Assembly (NCBI GenBank): GCA_963969365.1
Contig: OZ017763.1
Location: 248,001 to 312,000, forward strand
Length of the DNA stretch: 64,000 nucleotides
Direction of reading: 5' to 3'
From: Asterochloris sp. CNOR1
Taxonomy: Eukaryota > Chlorophyta > Trebouxiophyceae > Trebouxiales > Trebouxiaceae
Within the stretch, counting starts at the first letter, position 1; every line of letters begins with the position of its first letter. Below, piece after piece: positions 22,201 to 34,319 of the stretch. The notes under the pieces were generated by a model. That model saw nothing but the letters and a program-made list of their open reading frames with translations. It had not been told where the DNA came from and searched no databases. Made by a program: the position numbers and the translations under genes.

Positions 22201-24647
22201 TTGAGCGTGTGGAGTCTGCCTACCGTGCTCGCTGCGGGGCGGTTGAGGAGTTGAAAGGCGTGGCAAAAAGGCTGCGGCGCCTGCCGGTCATCCAGCCAGA
22301 GATCCCCACGGTGAGACATCGAGTCTTGAAGATCTGTGACAGGTGCACTAAGGAGGCGGAGGCTGAGGGCTGGCATGTATGCAAAGCAGCAGCGCACACG
22401 GTGTGTGAAGTGCCCCAAGATGCTCTTGTGCTGGCTGCCCACCACGCTAGCTGCGAAGCAGTCATTGACATGAAACATCTGGCTATCAGGCCATGGCACT
22501 TTCCATTACATCCAACCAGCAACTCCCATGGTCAGCCAGAGTCTCTTGGCAGTGAAGCTGTGTCAGCTGTGCTATCTGCTGCAGTTGCAAGCCGCAGTGG
22601 TGCTGGCATGGAGTCATATCTGAGCTTGAAGCTGGCAGTGGTGCCCCCAACATGCAGGTCCTGTGCTCAGGGCTGCATAGCAGATATCTTAATGACCCAA
22701 CTGCATAATCATCGCCTGCAGGTGGAACTGCTGGGCAGCGCCATCTCAGCGCCAGCCAACAGACCACATAGAGGCCTCCAAGCCCTGATACTGCTCATGG
22801 TTGTGCAGGCGGCAGCCAGAAGATCAGGTCCAGAGGCCTGCAAGTCCGGATATTGCCCATAGATATTCAGTTTGCATGATCTAAAGTGGGCCAATTCTGG
22901 TGCGGCTCTGCCCTCGGAGCAGGCTGTCATACAAACATGGCAGCCGCCACCTGCCTGCTCTGCCGTGCGTGCAGGTAGCCTTGGTGGGTGCCCCAAATGT
23001 GGGCAAGTCGTCCCTGGTGCAGGTTCTGTCCTCGGGGCTGCCCGAGGTGTGCGACTACCCCTTCACCACGAGGACCATCAAGATGGGGCACTTCTACGTG
23101 GAGGGGCGGCGTCACCAGATCACCGACACCCCCGGCCTGCTCAACAGGTCTGCTGCTGGGATATCAGGGCTGCTTGTGCCCCGGCATGAAGCATTTGGGG
23201 GGGTGTTTTGCTGGCCAGGGCGTAGGCGTCAGCCATACCTGTTACACATCCAGGGCTGCGGCCATGCGAGACACTAGGCTGCCCAAACTTCTTTCTCACT
23301 TAGGATTTACTGATCTTGAGTAAAGAGTATGGCTTCGTTCTTCTGAGCCTTACAGTGTGTGTCTTACAATGCCTGGCCGCCAACCTTGGCAGTCGACACC
23401 TGTCCAAGTTTGCTTCTTGGTGCTCACAGGCGTCTCATGCAGGACACTCAATTTCTGCTGCAAATGGTGTGCACAGTGTCTCCATGTGCACCCAAGCAGA
23501 TTTGACAGGCACATGGCGCAATCAGCTGAGCTGGGTTGCACCACTTCAAAAACAGGTGGCAGGGTGGTGATGCTATGCAGGTGACAAGGACGGTGTGAGT
23601 CAGTACAAGGGGCATGCCTGCCTGTGCCACGGCCTGTCCGCTGCTTGTACACAACGTATGACCAGTTCAGTGAATGACTGCAGGCCTGATGAGGACAGGA
23701 ATGCAATGGAGCGCCTGACCCTGGCCTCCCTGCAGCACCTGCCCACGGCCGTGCTGTTTGTGGTCGACCTCACAGAGGGCTGCGGGACCAGCGTGGGGGA
23801 CCAGCGCGCAATCAGGTAGGCTGGGGTGTGGGGTTGTTGCATGCTGGAGAGGTCAGGAGTGCCTAAGCAGCAGCTTCAGGCCGGGCGGCTGGTGCTTTGG
23901 ATGGGGGGCTCCAGCTTCAGCAGGGGGGCAGGGTGTACATGTGCAGTCGCTGCCTACAATGAACGCTGCACTGCAGCTGCTGAGGCCTTGCATGGTCAAG
24001 CACCTGAGCTTTGGCCCATGGGCAGGTTGTGCATGTTCCAAGCGCTGCTGAGGGCTCGAGAAGCTCTTGGCAGCTGGTCTGGGCAACTTTGGCTGGCCAG
24101 TGGTGTCGGCACTTGCTGCACACCCCAGGACAGCAAATTCATCATCATGCAAGTTCTGCAAACCATCTTGGCAGTTGTGTATGTGTGCGCTCTGTCGGGC
24201 TTGCGTCGGGGTGTCCTCACCCGCCTGAAGCTTGTGTCTCACTTGACGGTCCAGCCCAAAGACTGCAGGCGGGACTTGAAGAGGGCTTTCCCCTACAAGC
24301 TGTGGCTCGACATCTTCAGCAAGGCTGACCTTCTGGAGGACATTTTGGGAGACTCTGGGGCAAAACGTGGTGCTCCAGGGGAATCAATAGAGCCTGAGGC
24401 GGACGATGGCCACAGCGGTGTTCAGGAGGCATCATCACAGCCTGAGGCGACTGGCCCACATGCAGCAATGCCTCCAGTGCCCGAGGAACCTCCTCAGCAG
24501 GGCCTTGATGCAGCCAGACGGCGCCTGGCAGCCCGACAGCTTGTCCAAGAAGTCCCAGGGGCGGTGTTTGTGTCTGCCACAACTGAGCAGGGCTTGGACC
24601 AGCTGAAGGGCTCTGTTATACACATGCTGTTGGAACAGACTGGGTGA
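19241..24647 (+). CDS. NOG1-like Era-type GTPase, probably organellar (PDE318-like)
   Basis: Exons 19241-19393, 20480-20661, 21306-21492, 22125-22310, 22975-23147, 23684-23815, 24269-24647 join in phase to 463 residues. The Arg/Ser/Ala-rich N-terminus (MLMLARRGFCSRPSSLWQ) resembles an organelle presequence. The NOG1 N-terminal helical domain is clear (LHPFERALLELTLG, VDTLRKAML). The G domain follows: G1 GAPNVGKSS, G2 region YPFTTR, G3 DTPG, G4 SKAD in place of NKxD, G5 SATTEQG. It stops soon after G5, so it lacks the long C-terminus of nucleolar NOG1 and matches the shorter plastid relatives such as Arabidopsis PDE318. Inferred role: organelle ribosome assembly. Intron 1 uses a GC-AG pair (CAG|GCAAGT). 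Introns carry acceptor, donor and exon ghosts (19381-19620, 19970-20600, 21723-21805). Confidence 0.88.
19381..19620 (+). repeat. 109-117-bp tandem repeat of the GTPase exon-1 end and donor
   Basis: TGGCACGCAGCAG|GCAAGTAGGGCAG at 19381 (used GC donor) recurs at 19498 as TGGCATGCAGCAGGCAGGTAGGGCAG, and more weakly at about 19607. The sequence between (GCATCAGCT..., GGGCAG) is also shared, so whole units were duplicated. Confidence 0.8.
19970..20600 (+). repeat. five-unit, about 125-bp array of the GTPase exon-2 acceptor
   Basis: Units start at 19970, 20097, 20225, 20350 and 20473, each with TGTGCAG then (in four) GCA; spacings 127, 128, 125, 123 bp. The last unit contains the real acceptor (exon from 20480). 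Units 2, 4 and 5 share CCCAGCAG...GGCACAG and GGCCCC further in, which is coding in the last unit. Confidence 0.85.
21723..21805 (+). repeat. ghost copy of GTPase exon 4 (22125-22310)
   Basis: This intronic block aligns with 22128-22206 with a single 3-bp indel. In the matching frame it encodes a protein-like stretch with A.AG.LK and AAA..SFE aligned to AARAGKLK and VAADGFE of the true exon. It has no compatible splice phase with the upstream exon, so I do not include it in the CDS. Confidence 0.65.
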
Positions 24648-25180
24648 CACCTGTCTAGTGGACTGAATGAATGCCAGCGCTTTACGTGCCCTACCTGAAG
24701 TTGCATATGGATCAGGGAAAACGCCACCATGCAAGCAATGCACAACAGGTGTACAAGCTGGCAGCTGAGAGCAAGCATGGGCAGCACTGAGCTAGCTGAG
24801 GCTGTGCCAGCGCTGAGGTTTAGGCATGATGAGGAGACATTAACCCTGCAGTTGTTGAGATGAAGACTGCACAACATTGTCCTCTCTCCTGTTCGACAAA
24901 CATGATCCTGGACCCTGGAGCAATATTCTGAAGGCAGACAGCACCGCAGGCATCCATCCTTTGCCTGACAGACTGGCACTGCAACCATTTCTGGATTGTT
25001 GTAGAGGGTCTGCAATGCCATATTTTCACAGTATGAAGGATATGTGCTGTGGCCAGACTGCCACCACTATGGCAGCAGTAGAGCCACTGCGGGCCAGCGG
25101 GCATATGTCTCTGGAAGCGTCACACTGAAAGGCACAAGACTGTGTAAGATTATAAGAGAGCGCTGTGTGAACCCAAGCAG
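24648..25180. other. convergent intergenic region, GTPase / ceramide synthase
   Basis: 533 bp between two stop codons facing each other. Only 3' untranslated sequence is expected. No clear gene or structured RNA seen. Confidence 0.5.
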
Positions 25181-28100
25181 TCACTTGGTCTTTTTCAAAA
25201 CTACTTCTTCGGGCAAATCCTCCCTAACATCATCCAGGGAGCCTTCACGCACATCGCGAATTGCAACTCGTACGATCAGATAGGACCTGCAGCAACAAAA
25301 CTTGGAGGATCAGTACAGAGCTGCTGCTCAGGCAGTGGATATTGTTGCCAAGTGAGTCATCTTATTTACCAAAGGCAGCAGCCAGCAATGACAGCGCCTG
25401 GCAATGTGTGCCAAAGGCTGTCAACAGCAATCAATGCCATTTGCCAGCACCCAGCAACATCAGCCTGGCTCATCTGGCGGCCTCCTACCGTAAAGTTTCT
25501 GTTAAGCAGTGCAGTGATAAACAGTAATCTTGAGCATAAAGGGTCAGGAGCTCACCAGTAGATGTGCAGCCCCAGCAGGAAGAACAGCAAGGTGTTGATG
25601 ATGGCATAGTGCGGCATTGGGTCCACATCGACACTCTGGGCAACCTGCAGGCAGCAGGGTCCATGCCTCAGCTGCAACACCTTTACTATTGACTGCACCA
25701 GAGTGCCCTCCCCAGACTATGCCCATGGCAAACGTCTTAGTCTCAGCTCACAGTGTAGGTAGCATGTGATGCATTTGTGCTGCTAGCACTGCTTCAGACA
25801 GCCTTCCACAGCCCAGGTCCTGAATGGCAATTGAGGCGGGCACAACATGCAGGCATGCCACTACTCCCGTGCCTGCTGCTGCACAGAGTGTGCGCAGCAT
25901 GCGATGCAGAAATCTGCGCGTCTGGCACTGATGCAGACTGCCGTCAGGTTGTGAACGCCTCAGAGTGGGTGCCTTCCGCCACCCCTGTGCCTGCTGCTGG
26001 AACCAATCTTGATGACATGTGGGTCTGGGGTGGCCAATCTGGGTTGGCTTAAGCTCACCTCAAGGCCATCAAGCCATTCAGTGCAAAATGCACTCGGCTG
26101 CACGATGCAAACTGGTGTGCACACTGTGCAAGCCCACCTTGAGAAACTTGAATGGTGTCAAGGTGTTGCAGTTAAGGAACATGATCAAGCAGAGCCACAC
26201 GCACTGACTTGCTTGCAAGCCCCAGGCACGTCACACTGATCAGCGCATCTGAACTCACCTTGAGGCAGTCATGCTGTGCTGACAATGTTGCAGAGAGCTG
26301 CTCCACCACTCAGACATTCCAACAGAACAGTTTGTACAAGCCCACCTTTTGGCAATTTTCACTCCATGAGATGCATTTCTAAGGGCAGCTGTGGGGGACT
26401 GCCGTGCAGGGGCTGCACATGCAACAGGTGGGGGCGCACCTTGAGGCATTCAAGCAGGGTGGAGTTCAGGACGTAGGCAGGGAAGTAGTAGAGCCTTGTG
26501 ATGAACCAGGTGACCATGAACACCACGAAGAAGGTGCGAGACACCTGCAGCATGAGGTCATGAATGGGGTTGCTGGTCATCATGCGGCACTCATCACCTG
26601 ACACACCAGCAACACCGACAATGAAACAAACGGTTGAGATTCCCATGTGGTGGTTAGGGTTGCCACCTCCTCCACCTGACAAAGTATCAGATCACAAAGG
26701 TGACACATCCCTGCCGCCAGCTGGGCAGTGCATGCTCTCTGCTTTGCAGCAAGGCCCCCAGATTCTTGAGGTAGGTCAGATAACAACCTCTCTCTCTCTG
26801 TCTCTCTCTCTCTCTCTCTATTGATTGATATCTACCAGCCAAACAGCCTGCACTCGCGGCAGTGCTGGCCCTTCAGGACAATCATGATGGTTATTCTTAG
26901 CTGGCCTGCAGCAGACCCAGGCTGCCTGTGTGGAAAGCCACACCCTGTTATATTGCAGCGCCATGCTCTACACCCACAGCTCTCCTGCTGCGTGAGCACA
27001 TGTGCAGATGCCCAGGTACCAACGTCAGCCCTGCTGCCCTCCACAGTGCAGGACAGCCCAGCCACCATGGAGGCAGCAGCCCTTGCTCACAGAGCGCCAC
27101 GCAGCCCTGCTGCCACACAGACAGTGCTGCAGACGCGCTGTAACATGGCAGCTCTACAGCCCTGCTGCTCTGCCAGCAAGCCTGTAGCTGCCCCGGCACA
27201 ACAGTCAACCCTGCTGCCAAATCTGCAGCACAGAATAGTCGCTTACAAACTCCTCAGCTGCAGCTCATGGAGTCTCAGTACAAAGCGCACCGTATGGTGC
27301 TCAGTATAGCGCGCCATCTTGGCTGCCTCCAGGAACAGGTCGTTGAAGTCGTGCAGCATGAAGACCGCACAGCCGACCCGGATGAAACTGCAGCCAGAAT
27401 AGGAATATCCCCGATGAGAGACACTCTACAAGCGCAGCACGCTCTTGGGCACATGACGCACCTGCAGGGTGCTCGCAGGTGCTGTTATGTGTGCATCTTT
27501 CTCACAATTGATGAAGCAGCTGGCAAGATCGACGGAAACAGCTGTGGGTCAGGAATGGCCCGACGACTTGAGCTTGTAGAGCTCTGACGGACTACTGGTG
27601 CATCCAGGTCTTCCCAACGCGGATGCATTCAGCTGCCAGACTCACTTGAGCTTGTAGGAGTAGACTATGAGCGCTAGGGTACAGATGTGGTGCCCAAACT
27701 GCTCCGCTACATCCTTGCGGCGGGTCTCCCACCATATCAGGGAGGGGATGGCCTGCAGCCAGACCACCTCAATATGGTTGACTTGAGTCCAGGGGCAAGC
27801 AAGTCAGCTAATGGCAGCAACTTCACTGGACATGTGAGGGGCTAGCCTGCAGGCAGCCAACACACCCTGAGTCGTCTTGACCCGCAAGTAATCGCCACTG
27901 CCTGGCATGGCCACCGCAGCCTGGCATGGCCGTCACAGCCCGTGTGCCCCCTCTCAGTCAAGTTTCCCAGGGCTGCCTTGCAGCAGGAGCATGGCTGCTG
28001 GCTGAGGCCAGGCCTGGGTGCACTGAATGGTGCTGGGCACTGAGCAGGCATCATGGGGCCCACCTGCAGATAGTGGCCCATCTCGAGGCTGTACAGGACC

Positions 28101-29668
28101 CAGATGCCCAGCAGGGGCTCAGGAGGAGAGCAGGGGATACTGTTGCACCCCTCCCAGAACTTGAGCGTGTTGAACAGGAACCTGCAGGGAGCAAGCAGTA
28201 TTGTATCTTTAGATTGGGCCGCCATTTTGACTGTGCACACACAAGCTGCTTGGGTCAGGTTGTGCAGGGGCCTGCACAGGCAAGCAGTGGGAGTGAAGTC
28301 TGGCAGAGAGTGAGGATAGGCTGGCTGTCATGCCTTCAGGGCTTGCCACCCAGATGGGAAGCTGCAAAGGCGAGAGATTCGGGGGAAGACAGGCACGACA
28401 GCATTGAAGCTCCTGAGTCTACTGCTCAAATCAATCAAGCGTATGCACACCAGGAGGATATGCTTGCCCCCTTCTTGGGGGGTACAGAACATCTCAAGTG
28501 CAGGGGCACAGCACTGGTCCACCAAGCAGGCAGGCAGACCCATTTTAGCTGTTGTTTTGACAAGCTAGAGGCTTCAGTGAACACCCTGTGCTCCTCTCAC
28601 CACAGCGCTGTGCGGCACGCAGAGTAACAGGTGGCAAGAAGCTCCCAGCTGAAGCCAGACACTGCCAGGCCTTGCATGGGGTTTGCCTCTGCTGTTGGAC
28701 CGTCTTTCCAGCTATCACAGAGACCCATGCCTGACAGATCCCCTGACTGCATCCGCAAATCCCACCCCCGAGCTGGCCCACATGCATCCTCTTGTCTGAC
28801 TATGCCAAAAATGACCAGCCCACCAGGTGCTGGTTCTTGTTGGGGCTGTAGGTACTTGCATGAATATGCCAACATATACTGGTCTCTACAGCCAGGGAGC
28901 ACATCTACATAGACACCCCAGAAGCCTAGGGTCACTCACCCGCCGCTCACAACAATATAAAAGCCACCAGCAAACAGTGATCCATAGCACAGCATCTTCC
29001 AGAAAGACTCTGCAGAAGGAAGGAGCTGGATCAGGCAAATCTCGGTGGCATGCCCTTCACTCCCACACCTTAGACATCAGCAGAGCTGTGCCAGGGCCAG
29101 CTGTAAGTGGCCAGCTGCACAGCAACTTATTGCAGCCTTTGTTGCAGAAACATGCACCTGCCATGCAGACATGTGCATGCAGGTGACAGCCGCGCAGCAA
29201 GCAGACATCAGCCGTAGGCGTGCCCTGGACGGTGTCAAGTGCCAGCTGACAGCGGACATCAGATTGCAAAAGGGACCCGCAGACCAGCAAGCAGTTTGCT
29301 ATCTAACCTTTGAACTTGTTTACATGCTGCTGCAGAGATTCCTTCTCTGCATGCAGCTCAGACTGCTCCTGTATGCTGCGCCGGCCCTGCTTTGTGGTGG
29401 CAGAAATCCAGACAGCCTGCACAGAAGGCAGAGTTTCAGTCGCGTAGCTTCAGCAGCTGAGTGAATGGTGTCACTCCATTCAAATCAGCAGCAGGAGGTA
29501 AAGGCTACTCACTTGGAAGAGGGTGCGGTCCAGCACAAGTCTGAGCAGGGGCAGGCCTACGGCGAAGGGCAGCGCGGCCCATGGAATTCCCATGCGGTTC
29601 AATGCCTCTGCCACTGGTCTTAGCTGAGTGACCAGCTGCTGCACATGTGCTTGTACTGCTGCAGCCAT
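25181..29668 (-). CDS. LAG1: ceramide synthase (LAG1/LASS, TLC domain)
   Basis: Nine exons (29668-29513, 29416-29308, 29009-28940, 28181-28064, 27752-27646, 27387-27291, 26544-26440, 25644-25556, 25286-25181) keep frame throughout and give 318 residues. It catalyses N-acylation of sphingoid bases with acyl-CoA in the ER membrane. The Lag1 motif is complete: WWETRRKDV..., HHICT (the two catalytic His), SYK..FIRVG and LHDFNDLFLEAAK. Several hydrophobic segments flank it (GLPLLRLVLDR, FFVVFMVTWFITRLYYFP, INTLLFFLLGLHIYW). The acidic C-terminal tail (REDLPEE) is usual for LAG1 homologues, which lack the animal homeodomain. The start is the only Met upstream of the first membrane segment; no further exon is needed. 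It is head to head with a lipase gene. Donor copies fill the intron after exon 7. Confidence 0.94.
26053..26466 (-). repeat. array of five donor copies of ceramide synthase exon 7
   Basis: On the plus strand, (G/C/A)C(T/C/G)CACCTTGAGGC-like blocks occur at 26053, 26133, 26253, 26341 and 26434. The last is the real exon 7 end (minus strand CTCAAG|GTGCGC). Three of the other four also read (T/G)(C/T)(A/G)AG|GTGAG or GTGGG on the minus strand, so they are near-functional donors. Spacing 80-120 bp. A comparable copy of the exon 5 end is at about 27563-27585 against 27641. Confidence 0.7.
26788..26820 (+). repeat. (TC)n microsatellite
   Basis: About 16 TC units with one G interruption, in the intron between exons 6 and 7 of the ceramide synthase. 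On the transcribed strand this is (GA)n. Confidence 0.9.
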
Positions 29669-29900
29669 AGGCCTGAAGAGGCTGAGATACCCTCCCAGCT
29701 AGGCTGTGTTATCCACCACCTCCCTGCAGTGCTCTCCTCAACGACCTGTGAGTTTGTTCATTCGCTCTTGAGTAAGCCCTGGTGCAGGATCTGGTCACCA
29801 GTGAAGGAGCTGCAGTTTTGTCTTCTTGCCAAACCTAAAGACTTCATACTACCATGAGAGCGCATAGGCCTGCTCAGGCCTGACAGAGGGCTGATTGGAG
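29669..29900. promoter_or_regulatory. shared divergent promoter region, ceramide synthase / lipase
   Basis: Only 232 bp separate the two start codons, so both 5' leaders and both core promoters must fit here or overlap. No TATA box is obvious. Co-regulation is an inference from the geometry. Confidence 0.5.
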
Positions 29901-32900
29901 ATGTCTGCGAGCCATCCAGAGCATCTCATCTTTCTGGTCAACGGATTGTGGGGATCCAGCCGCAACTGGTACGGCTTTGTGTACGGCAGGCGTAACCCAA
30001 CAAGGTGCCAATTGCCGTTTTTGACCAACACTTGCTATCCCGTCAGCAGGAAGTTTTTCAAGCAAGCCCTGCGGAAGAGGATGGCTCCAGAGAGAATCCT
30101 CGTGATTGCCAGCAGGAGCAACGGATTCCTGAAGGTGGGAGATCATGCATGGCAGGCGGTCAATGTGCACGTGCTAGCACCTTCCCTGCTCCTTGCTGGC
30201 TCAAGCTGCTCTCAGCAGTGCTTGTGCTTCTGCATGCGGGCATGCTGTAAGCAACTGCCAACTAATCATCTCACTGGTTAGTGATGACTACCCTGGAGGA
30301 GAACCTGCCTTGTGATGGTCTGCCAGCAGTTAGGCAGCCATCACATGTAGGATCTGCTCTGCTGTGTATCATTTTGCCTTCACCACTGCCTCACTATGTG
30401 CTATGCTCTGCCGGCAAACCTGTGCTGGCCTGGCACCCTGCAGTTTGTAGCCTCCTGCCCTGTATGGGGTATTGCTACTGGCTAGGCTTCAGTCAAGCTC
30501 CTCCATGCACAGGAGCCAATGTGCTCGCGGGAAGCAGCATGCACTCAGGACGGCTCTTGCACTGCATCAATGTGCACAGGAAGTGCCTGGCAGCAAAGGG
30601 CAGGGCTGTTGCTGCCGCTCTCTGATGGGTGGTCCTGCAGGCCTACGGCAGCGTCGTTGTGTAACGGCTTTCATTGGCAGCCACGATTGGCAGCCACACT
30701 GCAGCTAGCGCCACCGTGAGTGATGCTCTGTGCTGTTGCAGACCTATGAGGGCGTTGATGTGTGCGGTGACCGCCTGGCAGCCGAGATCAAACGGGCGGT
30801 GAAAGAACACAAGTCCCTCAAGCGCATTTCGCTGATTGGCCACAGGTGAGAGCCTTCCTTGCTGATGCTCTTTTGTGTGTGCTGGTGTAGTCATGCAGTG
30901 TCTGCTGCCAGGGTGGCCCGATCTGACACTATGCTGTGGACTCAGAGGACTGACGCTTGCTGTCTGCCTGCAGCATGGGCGGCCTCATCTGTCGCTACGC
31001 TGCGGGGCGACTGTTCCAGCCGGGCAGCAATGGACAGGCCCCCACCATTGCGGGGCTTGCCCCCTGCCACTTTCTGTCATTGGCGACGCCCCACCTAGGC
31101 TGTGCAGCCTCAGGGCCTGCAGAGGTGAGCCGGTGCTTTGCAGGAGCGCCATGATGGCTGCCTTCACAGGCTGTCCTCTGTTGGCTGTGGGGTGCTGCAC
31201 AGCGTGGCCAGCAGCATGTCCAAAGAGGGCCCTGCGGCTGTATCATGTGTGATGAGGCGCACTTGCTGCAGTCCTTGACTGTCAATTGCTGCCGGACACG
31301 TATCCCCTGCTGCCCTGGGCCTTGCTGCCAGGCACCTCGTGGGCAAATTCAGAGTGTCTTGCACTTGTCTGTGGTCCCTCCTGACTGGTAACCCTGTTTC
31401 TGCGCATCCCCTCCTTTGCCTTGAGTAAGTAAAGCGCTTGACATGTGCTTGTACCCCTCCAGCAACACAACGAGCAACAGATGTGTATTTATCCTGATGC
31501 AGATTCCCTTCTGGGCCAATATGGGGGCAAAGCGCTTCTGGACCTTCGTGTCAGTGCTGACCCTGCGGCAGAGCGGCGTTCACATGTTCTGCCAGGACGC
31601 CTCTGACTCCCAGCTTCCCCTCATGGTCAGCGGCATCCCCATCTGTGAAGCCAGGGATGATGCATTCCTGTTCTGCCAAGACAGCTCCAACTGTAGTTTC
31701 TCCTCATGGGCCCCATTTACACCAGGCAGCTGGTCAGGGCTATGGCCAGCACTTGTGCCCAGATTCAACCCCTGCTCCCCCCGGGCAACCAGACCCTCGC
31801 GTGTCTTCCAAAACCCTTCAATGGTGCCAACAGCATTGTCAGAGATGCTTCACAGCCACAGGTGTTGGGGTCTGATTGCAAAAAGAAACTTACTTCTACT
31901 GTGTGATCTGGTGTGAACTGAGGCATGTTGAGCTGCACGTGTGCCCATATAGCCAAGTTACGAATTGGTCAGGGCGCATGCTATCTCTGACTTGTCCCTG
32001 TGTGCGCAGCTGCAGGCAAGCCTGGGGCTGTGGACGTGCATCACAGTGCAGCAGCAGGCTGTCTGAGCAGGGTCTGAGATTTTCAAGTGGCTGCTTCTGA
32101 GGAAAGCACGCCACTGCAATGCAGCAGCCACACAGAGCACAGGATTACTCATGTAGCAGGCTGCTGCACAGCGATGCACGTGCAGAGCTCTGCATGGCTA
32201 TCGGCATGGGCATGCTGCAGGTACGCCTGACCGAGGACGTGAAGGGGGAAGGACATTTTTGGTCAGCGCTGGCTTCGTTCGTGACGCGAACCTGCTTTGC
32301 CAACGTGGAAGGTGGGCTTGCCTGCGTGCAATCATCTCGCCCCTCCCTGCCTACACCGGAGCCGCACTGCCTGGGCGTGCTGGCTGGAGCAGCCTACGTA
32401 CCTGACAGATCAGCTAGACACTGCGCTGTTAGGCTGTGGTACCTTACAGGCTGCGCAGCCTCATCGAGGCCCAAGACAGGACTGGTAAAGTCTGCTGTCA
32501 GCGAGACACGTACGAGTCAGCATGGACGATACTAGTGTTGTGACATGCACCTCCAGGCAGGAGATGCTATTGATGGCTGACCGTGCTTTTGGACTGCAGG
32601 CGACCAAGTTGTGGCTTGGGCTAATGCCAGCCTGCGCAGGAAGGACAAGTTGCCACGCATCTCGTATGAAGGTGAGGCTTCTTGCTAACGGTGGCTAATT
32701 AAGCTGCACCTGGATACGCTCAGCTATTGCAGCATGGCGCCTGTTCTTCTTGGGGAACCTAACCTGATCTACACTGAGCAACTGCAGCAGGAGTGCAGAG
32801 GTTGTAGCGCAAGTACTTCTGCTAGCGTCACACTGGCACTGCACTTGAAGTACAGTTCAGCATTGAACTTACAGCCTTGCTCTGCTGTGCTCCTGCCTGA

Positions 32901-34319
32901 CAACATGTGCATATTCCATGGGCCTGCAGCGGTGCACTTCCCAGCCGTTGCATTTTCCCAGCCGTGCAGGCAGGAGGTAGCCAGATTCGACCCGCCTTGT
33001 GATGCATCCATTTCATCAGGTTTCTTATCACTCATGGGCTTGGTCATGCCACAATGTGCATGTGCTGTGCATGTGCTTTCACACTGCTCCGCCTGTGCTT
33101 TGTCATGTCTTGCCACCAGGGCAGATTCTTCATGGGGTGCACAGGGCCATTTGAGCTCAACAGGCTTCCGCAGCCTTGTCCAGCGCTTCCACTATGCCTT
33201 ACAGTTTTGGCGGCACCTCTTGTCTATGAAGCTTGATGAAGTGCTCAAGCGCTGCAGTCCCTTGCTGCGTGACTGCCATCTGCAGACAAGAGGCAAAGTG
33301 AGGGGGAGAGAGGTCCCCAACCAGCCGTCGGTGGTCTCATTCAGCTGCCTGTGGCAGGTTGCCTGTCCGGGCACAGCCTGCTCCAGCTCTTGTGGTGTGT
33401 AGACTCGATCTGAGGAAAGCACGCTCACATCTGCGGCGCTCACAAACACACTCATCCAGAGGCTCACATCTCCTTTATTGCTTGTGCAGGTCGACGCGCG
33501 GGCATAGTGCAGGCAGACCCACTGCTGGCTGGCCTGTCTGCTGGCTGGATGGCTGTCAAGCAGCAGCCAGCCCCCAAGGCTGCCAGCCCAGAGGCCGGGG
33601 TGGGGGAGGCAGCAGCCAATGTGGTGCCGGCACCCCAACCTGCTGGCAAGCCTGGTCATGCGACACTAGAGCCTCAGCCTCATGTGGGAAGCTCCTCTGC
33701 CGCGCAGGACCTGCTGACTGCGCGTACCACAGCAGATGCACGGAAGCCTGTCGAGGAGAGCAGCTCTGGTGCGCAAGAACTGCCGCCTGCGGCAGGCCTG
33801 CTGCCCCTCAGCAAAGTGGTGACTCCTGAGCACGGCGTGAGTGTGAAGCTGGGCAGTGGCGGCCTGGAGAATGGTCAAGCAGCTCCTCTGTCTGAGGAGG
33901 GCAGCAGTGATCTGTCAGAGAAGAGGTCGTATCCAGCAAACCACATAACCAGCAATCACAGTGAGGGGGCACATTGCACAGCACCATGGACATGCTGTGA
34001 GAGTCAATTGGCCATGCACAGCCTCCCACCATGTCAGCATGAGGCTGCCAGCCTGCCTCGAAACTCAATGCATAGGAGGTCTTGCAAATGTGCTGTGGCA
34101 TTGAGCATCCGGTACACCGGCACCATGCTGGAGAGGCTGCAGCAGCTCAGCTGGCGCCGAGTCGATGTGTCCTTTGAAGACGCTGCCCTGAGCTGCTTTG
34201 CCCACACCCACATTCAGCAGACCAGGCCGCTGCTTGACAGACCAGGCAGCGCTTTTGTCAAGGGCCTGGCCCACTTGCTTTCAGAAATGGAGTCCTATGA
34301 CTATGTGCAGATTCAGTGA
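29901..34319 (+). CDS. DUF676 serine esterase / lipase (ROG1-like)
   Basis: Exons 29901-29968, 30050-30134, 30742-30845, 30974-31124, 31503-31625, 32221-32311, 32600-32671, 33490-34319 join to 507 residues. The N-terminal strand HLIFLVNGLWGSSRNW is the DUF676 opening (VHGLWG), with Asn in place of the usual His before GLWG. The nucleophile elbow GHSMGG is split across an intron (30845/30974). SLATPHLG follows, as in the family. The C-terminal half has a low-complexity Ala/Pro/Gln/Ser stretch, then a conserved end (MLERLQQLSWRRVDVSF, AHTHIQ). Known: these enzymes hydrolyse acylglycerols or phospholipids; yeast ROG1 is a monoacylglycerol lipase. Substrate here unknown. The last exon may hide an intron near 33926-34110, because that stretch is open but not family-like. 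Exon 5 has a ghost copy at 31669-31711. Confidence 0.86.
31669..31711 (+). repeat. ghost copy of the lipase exon-5 end
   Basis: TGTTCTGCCARGAC... at 31585-31626 (exon end, then GTCAGC donor) is repeated 84 bp later inside the intron with roughly 10 substitutions. The frame stays open (FCQD conserved). Confidence 0.7.

Noticed and set aside
26788-26820. (TC)n as a long polypyrimidine tract of a splice site
   Set aside because: It is on the non-transcribed strand of the ceramide synthase gene (GA in the RNA), so it cannot serve that role there.
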